A DNA stretch of 64,000 nucleotides from Buttiauxella selenatireducens (lineage in GTDB: Bacteria > Pseudomonadota > Gammaproteobacteria > Enterobacterales > Enterobacteriaceae). Location of the stretch: NCBI RefSeq assembly GCF_031432975.1, contig NZ_CP133838.1:2108001-2172000 (forward strand), read 5' to 3'. Positions 57,656-64,000 of this stretch are shown one piece after another (positions within the stretch are counted from its first letter, which is position 1; the number at the start of each line of letters is the position of its first letter). A model generated the notes under the pieces. The model did not search any database. It worked only from the letters and a program-made list of their open reading frames with translations, and was not told where the DNA came from. Made by a program: the position numbers and the translations under genes.

Positions 57656-59098
57656 TCAGTTCTTTGACGCGAACAGCTTTCCATCCCGAACCAGTTCACG
57701 CGGGTAGCTGTTTTTCAGCCGCGATCCCACCTTTCTAGCCAGACCAAGGGGTTGGCCTTGCCAGGTAACAATGACCTCATTAAGTGACGGTGTCACGTCA
57801 GGATAAATATCGCGCCCGTGATACCATTCATCGGCCTCAAATTCAGTAAGAGCAAATGCCAGTGGGGAATCACCGGGCACCAGCGCGATAATGGCTTCGT
57901 GCTGCCAACGGTATCCTTTGTTGTACTGCTCTGCCAGGCGCAAGCCAATTCGCGAAAAGCGAACCTTGCCGATTAAAGAAATAATCTCTTTTGGGAATAA
58001 CCAAATTTCTTTATCGCGCTGCCAGAGCTGTTGGTCATCTTGCCAGCTGATTCCTGATTTTTTGGCGGCAGCGGTGACTTCAGCCGCTTGTTTGCCATGC
58101 AGAGGGCTAAACGGGAAGTTACCCACTTTGTACCCCGGAGCTGGCAGGGCATCGACTGATGATGTTTTACGCAGTCGTGCAACGAAAAAACCTTCGCAAT
58201 CATAAATTTGTGGGAAAACATGCAGATAGCCTTCAGCCGTAATGGCTTTTCCTGCCTCTGGGAACAAATCGTTAAGCGGCGCGATTTCGACTGCATCAGG
58301 CCACTCATCAAGCAACCATTGGCAAATTTGCTGATTTTCTTCGCGGTTTAATGTGCATGTGGAGTAAATCAGTGTGCCGCCAGGACGAAGTGCATGAAAT
58401 GCGCTGGCGATCAGTTCACGTTGTGTATCAGCGATACTCGAGGTGCTTTCGGGCGTCCAGTTACGTAGCGCGTCCGGATCTTTGCGCACCACACCTTCGC
58501 CTGAGCAAGGCGCATCGAGCAATATCGCATCAAAGCACTCCGGTAGGGCTGCGCCAAAGACTCTGCCATCAAAATGGGTCAGCGCGACGTTGCTGATTCC
58601 GCAACGGCTAATATTGGCGTGCAGTACTTTCACCCGGCTGGCGGAATATTCGTTGGCGAGGATCGCGCCGTGATTGCCCATGCGCGCAGCAATTTGCGTG
58701 GTTTTTGAACCGGGTGCTGCGGCGACATCCATAATGCGTTCCGGATGATTATCGTCAGCAAACAGGGCGGCAACCGGCAACATGGAACTGGCTTCCTGAA
58801 TGTAAAACAGGCCGCTTAAATGCTCCGCCGTGGAGCCAAGAGGCAAACTTTCTTCGTCATCCCGCTCAATCCAGAATCCTTCTGCACACCACGGAACGGG
58901 CGTCAGATGCCAGTCATAAGGGGCGACAAGGTCAAGAAAATCGCTGACCGAAATCTTGAGTGTATTAACGCGCAGACTGCGGCGCAGGGGACGCTGGCAA
59001 TAATCGATAAAACTTTCGAGCGTTTGATCTGCCGGGAGTGCATCGCGAATAACATCAAGAAAGGCTTGCGGGAGAAAGGCGTTTTGAGAATGAGCCAC
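57656..59098 (-). CDS. rsmF: 16S rRNA m5C1407 methyltransferase RsmF
   Basis: RsmF (YebU) methylates C1407 of 16S rRNA in the 30S subunit. From GTG 59098 the protein has 480 residues (E. coli 479). The SAM site is [10 protein letters not shown] near 110; the two catalytic cysteines are in D-A-P-C-S-G-E-G and Y-S-T-C-T-L-N. A C-terminal PUA-like domain follows. The frame is open to 59140, but homology supports the GTG. Confidence 0.93.
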   Translation of the reverse strand: MAHSQNAFLPQAFLDVIRDALPADQTLESFIDYCQRPLRRSLRVNTLKISVSDFLDLVAPYDWHLTPVPWCAEGFWIERDDEESLPLGSTAEHLSGLFYIQEASSMLPVAALFADDNHPERIMDVAAAPGSKTTQIAARMGNHGAILANEYSASRVKVLHANISRCGISNVALTHFDGRVFGAALPECFDAILLDAPCSGEGVVRKDPDALRNWTPESTSSIADTQRELIASAFHALRPGGTLIYSTCTLNREENQQICQWLLDEWPDAVEIAPLNDLFPEAGKAITAEGYLHVFPQIYDCEGFFVARLRKTSSVDALPAPGYKVGNFPFSPLHGKQAAEVTAAAKKSGISWQDDQQLWQRDKEIWLFPKEIISLIGKVRFSRIGLRLAEQYNKGYRWQHEAIIALVPGDSPLAFALTEFEADEWYHGRDIYPDVTPSLNEVIVTWQGQPLGLARKVGSRLKNSYPRELVRDGKLFASKN

Positions 59099-59170
59099 GA
59101 AGGAAGTCCAGAAAAAAGAGAAGGGCGCAGTGTAGCACAAACGCCCCGGCGAGAAACCGGGGCGCTGGTG

Positions 59171-61804
59171 TTAACGTGGCAGCGCAGTGCCCCATTGGCG
59201 CCATTCTTTCGGTTCACTTTCCTCGAGCAAGAAGTGTTTACCGGTTTCGGCTTTTGGTGCCAGTGGTGTGCCTGGCGGCGTTGCGAATGCGATACCGCCA
59301 CGAATGAACTGACTGAAGGTGCCGGTTTTTACGACACCGCCTGTCAGGCCAAAATCAAGGCTGTAACCCGACGCAAGCCAGAACACCGAGCTATCGCGCA
59401 CCAAATGCTGGAAGCGCTTACTGATTCGCAAACCGACCATGACGCGGTCAGAAAGATTGCCGAGCGTTAAACCGGTCACTGTCCCGACTTCCACACCACG
59501 GAACAGAACAGGCGTACCAATGCTTAACGCACCCGCTTCAGGTACTTCCAGCACAATGCTCAGGCCGTCGGAGTAACGCGAGTCGGTGATAGAGGTTTCC
59601 TGCAACTCGAAGTCACGCCGTGGCGCGCCACGTCCTGGTTCAACGTTGATATATGGCTGAAGAATGGTGTCGAGATTGTCCACACCTGAGGCTGAAATTT
59701 TCGGCGTCACAACGGAGAAGCGAGTGCCGTTACGAGCAAACGTGTCCACAAACTCTGGATAGAGCACGGCTTTAGCTTCGACCTCGCTACGCGATTGCGT
59801 AAGATTCAGAGACTCAAGTTGCCCAATGTCAATTCCCAGGTAGCGAATCGGCATGCCCGCAGACAGTTTCCCGGCATCAAAGGTGTGCAACAAAATCTGA
59901 CTACCGACGGCACGTGCAGCCGTTTCGGACGCGTACAGCATGCGTTTGTCACCCTTTTTCTGGCCGACACTTGCGCCACTGAGGTTGTCAAAGCTGATCG
60001 CCCCTTTAAGAGCACGAGAAAGTGGAGAGGCTTGTACTGTCAAACCACTGCCGTTGAGTTGTACACGTGCGCCGCCTTCAGCCCAAAACACGCTGTTGGC
60101 CGTCAGCAGATTGCGGTATTCCGGCTTGATATTCACGTCGATATCAAAACTATTGGCGCGCGGACGCACACTAATAATCTCGCCGACCTGGAATTTACGG
60201 TACAGCACCACGGAGCCGGCTTGAATATCTGGCAGGCTGGCGGCGGTTAGCGTCAATGTTGTTGTCGGCAGGTCGCTCAGGCTATTTTCTACGGCTTTTT
60301 CCAGGTTGGCGTAAAGCGGATAACTCTTTTTCATTTCGCCTTTGTTGCCCGGAATAATCCTGATTCCGCCATTCACCCATTCGCCGGCGCTGGCTCCCAA
60401 AAATTCGACACCGTCGATACCGACTTTGACATCAAAACGGCTGTTGACGACGAATTTACTGTCGCCCTGAATCAGCTTGCGATATTCGGACTCAATGGCG
60501 GCTGAGAAGGTGACGCCTTTGGCAGACAGGGTGCGTTCAAGAATTTGCCCCACTTGCACGCCATGGAGAATAATCGGTTGACCCGCATCAATACCGTAAC
60601 TTTCAGGGGCTGTCAGGTTTAGCGTCAGAACGTTCGGTTGTTGCAGCGGCGTTTTATCGCTTGCGAATACCACAAAATGATTTTGCGGTTCACCTTCTCC
60701 CGGCACCAATTCAAAGGTACTGCCGGTTAACAGGCTGCTGAGATTGGGATTGCTGAGCGAGATTTTAGGGTTGCGTAACTCAATGCGCGTTCCAGTGCGC
60801 ATCAGGTTGACGACACTCGGGTCAACGGTCATTTGGCCGGTCACCGTGCTACCAGGATTGAGGGTGAGCTTAGTCAGCGTACCCACTTCCAGGCCCTGAT
60901 ACATCAGCGCCGTCGAGCCAGCTTTTAAACCGCTACCGTTAGGCAAATCCAGATCGATGATGACGCCGCGCTGGCTGTGTGCCAGATCTTCATACAGACC
61001 GAATTCATCTTCTGCTTTGGCCTCGGCGGAGTGTTCCGGGGAGTCAAAGGCAATTGCACCGTTCACTAAGGCCGCGAGGCTTTCTAGCTGAACCTGAGCA
61101 CCGGAGAGGCTGAAATCGGCCTTAACACCCGATACGTTCCAGAATCGGCTGCCTTTTTTCACCAGTTTAGTGAATCGACGGTCAATCAGTACATCAATGG
61201 TTACGCCCTGGTTATTGTTGTTAATGGTGTAGTCATACACCCGACCCACCGGAATTTTGCGGTAATAAACCAGCGAGCCGCTATTGAGCGAGCCTAAGTC
61301 CGGCGCATGAAGATGAATCATCAGCTCGCCATTATTAAGGCGGTATCTTGGCTGGGTATCTAACGCGGTAAAGTGTTCTTGCGGTTTACCTTTGCCCGGC
61401 ATCATGCCGATATAGTTACCGCCAACCAGTGCATCAAGACCGGAAACACCCGCCAGTGACGCTTTGGGTGTCACCAACCAAAACTGGGTATCTTCGCGTA
61501 ATGCATCCTTCATGTCGCTTTTGACACTGACTGTCACTTCTATTTTGCGCAAGTCTTTGCTGAGACTGATGCTTTGCACCGTACCCACTTCTACGCCTTG
61601 ATAACGTACAGGTGTTCGCCCGGCCACAATGCCGTCGGCTGAAAGGAAATCAATGGTCGCTGTGGTGCCGCGTTCTTCCCAGGTCGACCAGATGAGCCAA
61701 CTGGCAATCATTAAGGCGATAATTGGCAACAACCAGAAGGGCGAAATTCGGCGTTTAGTTTTAATTCGCGCTTCAGTCGGTGAAGCGGGCATTTCCTGAC
61801 TCAT
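59171..61804 (-). CDS. letB: Lipid-transport MCE protein LetB (YebT)
   Basis: LetB is a periplasm-spanning hexameric tube of stacked MCE domains that moves lipids between the membranes. From ATG 61804 it has 877 residues as in E. coli, with one N-terminal anchor (about 22-42) and seven MCE repeats, visible as recurring G[15 protein letters not shown] loops. It overlaps letA by 32 bases. Confidence 0.95.
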   Translation of the reverse strand: MSQEMPASPTEARIKTKRRISPFWLLPIIALMIASWLIWSTWEERGTTATIDFLSADGIVAGRTPVRYQGVEVGTVQSISLSKDLRKIEVTVSVKSDMKDALREDTQFWLVTPKASLAGVSGLDALVGGNYIGMMPGKGKPQEHFTALDTQPRYRLNNGELMIHLHAPDLGSLNSGSLVYYRKIPVGRVYDYTINNNNQGVTIDVLIDRRFTKLVKKGSRFWNVSGVKADFSLSGAQVQLESLAALVNGAIAFDSPEHSAEAKAEDEFGLYEDLAHSQRGVIIDLDLPNGSGLKAGSTALMYQGLEVGTLTKLTLNPGSTVTGQMTVDPSVVNLMRTGTRIELRNPKISLSNPNLSSLLTGSTFELVPGEGEPQNHFVVFASDKTPLQQPNVLTLNLTAPESYGIDAGQPIILHGVQVGQILERTLSAKGVTFSAAIESEYRKLIQGDSKFVVNSRFDVKVGIDGVEFLGASAGEWVNGGIRIIPGNKGEMKKSYPLYANLEKAVENSLSDLPTTTLTLTAASLPDIQAGSVVLYRKFQVGEIISVRPRANSFDIDVNIKPEYRNLLTANSVFWAEGGARVQLNGSGLTVQASPLSRALKGAISFDNLSGASVGQKKGDKRMLYASETAARAVGSQILLHTFDAGKLSAGMPIRYLGIDIGQLESLNLTQSRSEVEAKAVLYPEFVDTFARNGTRFSVVTPKISASGVDNLDTILQPYINVEPGRGAPRRDFELQETSITDSRYSDGLSIVLEVPEAGALSIGTPVLFRGVEVGTVTGLTLGNLSDRVMVGLRISKRFQHLVRDSSVFWLASGYSLDFGLTGGVVKTGTFSQFIRGGIAFATPPGTPLAPKAETGKHFLLEESEPKEWRQWGTALPR

Positions 61805-63017
61805 GTGCGTCCCAAAGTAGTCGGCTATCCAGCCATTCAACTGCAAGAATAGTTAAAATAACCGCTGCGCCAAAATAAAACGCAGCCGGTCCCATAGTGA
61901 ATGCCAATAACTGATCGCGATTAACCAGCGACATCGTAAGCGAAATAACAAAGAGATCGAGGATAGACCAGCGGCCAATCCAGGTAATAAAGCGTAGCAA
62001 TACTATGCGTGTTCTAAGCCCTCGCTCGCATTTGAAATGAATGCTTATCAGCAATGAAATCAACACGATAACTTTGGTGAAAGGCACCAGGATACTGGCA
62101 ATGAAGACCACTGCTGCCACGGCAACATTACTGTTACCAAGGGAAATAATACCAGAAAGGATGGTGTCCTCCTGGCGCGAGCCATTGACGTAGAGAATGG
62201 AAATCGGCAACAAGTTGGCGGGCAGTAAAAAAATTAACGAGCCGATTAATGCCGCCCACGATTTTTGCAAGCTATGGCGACGGCGTACTCGTAATGGCAC
62301 ATGGCAACGGGGACAACGCCCGCGTTTATCCGGCACACCAGTGAAATTGCAAGCGAGGCACACGCGCAGTTGCGCATTCCAGGCACGAGGAGGGCGTTGT
62401 GGATAGAATCGCGACCACAGTTGTTCCACGTTCAAGTGAATCAGGGTTAATAAGCTCAACACGACAAGCGCGATAAACGCCACTAAACCCAGGCCTGGCT
62501 GGATGAATGCGAATTCTCTGACTTTGATACAGGCCACGCCGATGGCGACCAGATAAATATCGAGCATGACCCATTCTTTGAGCTTCTCCAGCATCAGTAA
62601 CACCGGGCGTAAGTTCATCCCCAGAATATTACCGAAATAGAGATAGATAATACCGGCGACAAGCGTGGCGGGAGCTCCTACGGCACAAAACATGACCATT
62701 GCGGCCGTCAGGGGATCGCCCTGGCTGGTCATCTGCCAGATACCCTGAAACAGGTTGGCATCGATGCGTGTACCTAATAAATAGATACGGACCAGTGGTT
62801 CCGAAAAGGCAACGGGCATCAGTAACAACATCGCAATCGCCATCGCCGCCAGACGCGTGAGTGACCAGTCGCGGCCATGGAACACTTTTGCGTCACAACG
62901 CGGGCAATACGCGCTCTGTGACGATTTAACCAACGGTAATGAGAAAAGTGTATCGCATTGGGGGCAACGCTGATAACGTGCCTGCGGTACAGCATGGCTA
63001 ATAGCGTGTATTTTCAT
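61773..63017 (-). CDS. letA: Lipid-transport membrane protein LetA (YebS)
   Basis: LetA is the integral membrane partner of LetB and feeds lipids to the MCE tube. The 414 residues (E. coli 427) have two zinc-ribbon pairs C-P-Q-C...C-P-R-C near 18-41 and C-L-A-C...C-P-R-C near 218-238, and two sets of hydrophobic helices. The shorter N-terminus is before the first zinc ribbon. It overlaps letB. Confidence 0.93.
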   Translation of the reverse strand: MKIHAISHAVPQARYQRCPQCDTLFSLPLVKSSQSAYCPRCDAKVFHGRDWSLTRLAAMAIAMLLLMPVAFSEPLVRIYLLGTRIDANLFQGIWQMTSQGDPLTAAMVMFCAVGAPATLVAGIIYLYFGNILGMNLRPVLLMLEKLKEWVMLDIYLVAIGVACIKVREFAFIQPGLGLVAFIALVVLSLLTLIHLNVEQLWSRFYPQRPPRAWNAQLRVCLACNFTGVPDKRGRCPRCHVPLRVRRRHSLQKSWAALIGSLIFLLPANLLPISILYVNGSRQEDTILSGIISLGNSNVAVAAVVFIASILVPFTKVIVLISLLISIHFKCERGLRTRIVLLRFITWIGRWSILDLFVISLTMSLVNRDQLLAFTMGPAAFYFGAAVILTILAVEWLDSRLLWDAHESGNARFTD

Positions 63018-63189
63018 GTGTCATCGTATGCAGGGAATACCGTTGGCGCATTGGTGCATCTCATCGGAAAACTAAATATTCGTTAAGCGTATATTAATTC
63101 ATGGAATGATACACCTTGTGGCATAACGCATTTAATGCTTATTTTACTATGCTATGCAGTTAAGTAAGACAACAGACTATGGTTAATCA

Positions 63190-63678
63190 ATGAACAAAGA
63201 ACAATTTTACGCGGACCTGAACCGCGATTTCAGTGCGTTAATGGCAGGTGAAACAAGTTTTCTGGCAACGTTGGCAAATACCAGCGCATTGTTGTTTGAA
63301 CGTCTTGAAGGCGTTAACTGGGCAGGGTTCTATTTACTGGAAGGCGACACGCTGGTTTTGGGGCCTTTTCAGGGGAAAATTGCTTGTGTGCGCATTCCGG
63401 TCGGTAAAGGCGTATGCGGTATAGCGGTATCCACCCATAGCATTCAGCGCGTTGAAGATGTGCATGCTTTTGATGGTCACATCGCTTGTGACGCTGCCAG
63501 CAATTCCGAAATTGTTCTGCCATTAACAGTAAATGGCGAATTAATCGGGGTTCTGGACATTGATAGCACTGAGTTTGGTCGCTTTACACCAGAAGACCAA
63601 CTCGGCTTATCTAAACTGGTAACGCAGCTTTCGCTGACGCTTGCCGACACGGATTTTAAAAAATTCTTCACTCGATAG
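63190..63678 (+). CDS. msrC: Free methionine-(R)-sulfoxide reductase MsrC
   Basis: MsrC (YebR) reduces free methionine-R-sulfoxide with thioredoxin. The 162 residues form a GAF domain with three conserved cysteines at K-I-A-C, G-V-C-G and H-I-A-C-D-A. ATG 63190 matches the E. coli start. It is divergent from letA. Confidence 0.94.
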   Translation: MNKEQFYADLNRDFSALMAGETSFLATLANTSALLFERLEGVNWAGFYLLEGDTLVLGPFQGKIACVRIPVGKGVCGIAVSTHSIQRVEDVHAFDGHIACDAASNSEIVLPLTVNGELIGVLDIDSTEFGRFTPEDQLGLSKLVTQLSLTLADTDFKKFFTR

Positions 63679-63782
63679 CATGATAAACAACGGATAACGT
63701 GGCATTTGCTGATAGCGTCATTATAATGTCGCCTGTTCATGCCTGCGGATTGTTGGCAATTCCGTTGTAATCAGGAAATTTC

Positions 63783-64000
63783 ATGGAAAATCAACCTAAG
63801 TTGAATAGTAGCAAAGAAGTCATCGCCTTTTTGGCAGAGCGTTTCCCACAGTGCTTTAGCGCTGAAGGTGAAGCCCGCCCCCTGAAGATTGGTATCTTCC
63901 AGGACTTAGTCGCACGCGTTGAAGGGGAGATGAGCCTCAGTAAAACTCAACTTCGTTCCGCGTTACGTCTTTATACTTCAAGCTGGCGCTACCTGTACGG
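63783..64000 (+). CDS. proQ: RNA chaperone ProQ, N-terminal part
   Basis: ProQ is a FinO-domain RNA chaperone that stabilises many sRNAs and mRNA 3' ends. The frame starts at ATG 63783 with M-E-N-Q-P-K-L-N and runs off the window after 72 residues, through [13 protein letters not shown] and the FinO core [12 protein letters not shown]. The rest is outside. Confidence 0.95.

Noticed and set aside
59165-59470. Plus-strand frame over rsmF-letB junction
   Set aside because: Shadow of the two minus-strand genes, with no own start or homology.

Overview
The window is chromosomal DNA of a member of the Enterobacteriaceae. From flhB to proQ it follows the Escherichia coli core order: flhBAE, argS, yecM, cutC, cmoBA, yecNED, aspS, nudB, yebC, ruvC, ruvAB, znuBC/znuA, mepM, lpxM, pykA, hexR, zwf, edd, eda, purT, yebG, yebE, ptrB, exoX, yobB, holE, yobA-yebZ-yebY, SdsR, pphA, yebW, yebV, rsmF, letBA, msrC, proQ. 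ERIC-type repeats and Zur, PurR, LexA, HexR and GntR operators sit where enterobacteria have them. The genus is not fixed by the sequence; a plant- or environment-associated genus would fit the rhamnogalacturonide genes.

Layout. 1-735: end of an autotransporter-type beta-barrel gene and a LuxR-type regulator, where E. coli has cheZ. 876-4493: flagellar export genes flhBAE. 4576-9707: accessory block with an unknown 260-codon ORF coupled to a 59-residue two-helix membrane protein, a rhiT-rhiN pair for pectin-derived rhamnogalacturonide, and a second, divergent lpxA. 9782-14439: argS, yecM, a PatB-type lyase, cutC and the MicL sRNA. 14617-23252: second accessory block with candidate minus-strand sRNAs, a 41-residue lipoprotein gene, a small secreted protein, two DUF1254/DUF1214 proteins (one frameshifted), a complete dlt-type operon (dltD-dltX-dltB-dltA-dltC) and fumD. 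23285-53264: ordinary core genes. 53417-55775: SdsR sRNA followed by accessory genes (LolA-like and SRPBCC proteins). 55776-64000: a GNAT gene and core genes ending inside proQ.

The most unusual content concerns the cell envelope. The dlt-type operon encodes an activating ligase, a carrier protein, an MBOAT acyltransferase, a DltX-like microprotein ending in the F-x-Y-x-x-F motif, and a DltD-like periplasmic transferase. In Gram-positive bacteria this set esterifies teichoic acids with D-alanine; here there is no teichoic acid, so the acceptor is unknown. Two residues linked to function in Gram-positive homologues are changed: the MBOAT catalytic His of the W-H-G motif is Asn306, and the DltA pocket Cys is Ile256. 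The lpxA paralogue keeps the catalytic histidines but has Asp where E. coli LpxA has its acyl-chain ruler Gly173. Together with lpxM, letAB and mepM these genes suggest an envelope-modification theme, but no link between them is shown by the sequence alone.

Central metabolism is represented by the HexR regulon (pykA, hexR, zwf, edd, eda), with a HexR operator before zwf and a GntR box before edd. DNA repair is represented by ruvC, ruvAB and yebG, the last two with LexA boxes. No tRNA, rRNA, CRISPR array, transposase or integrase gene was seen.
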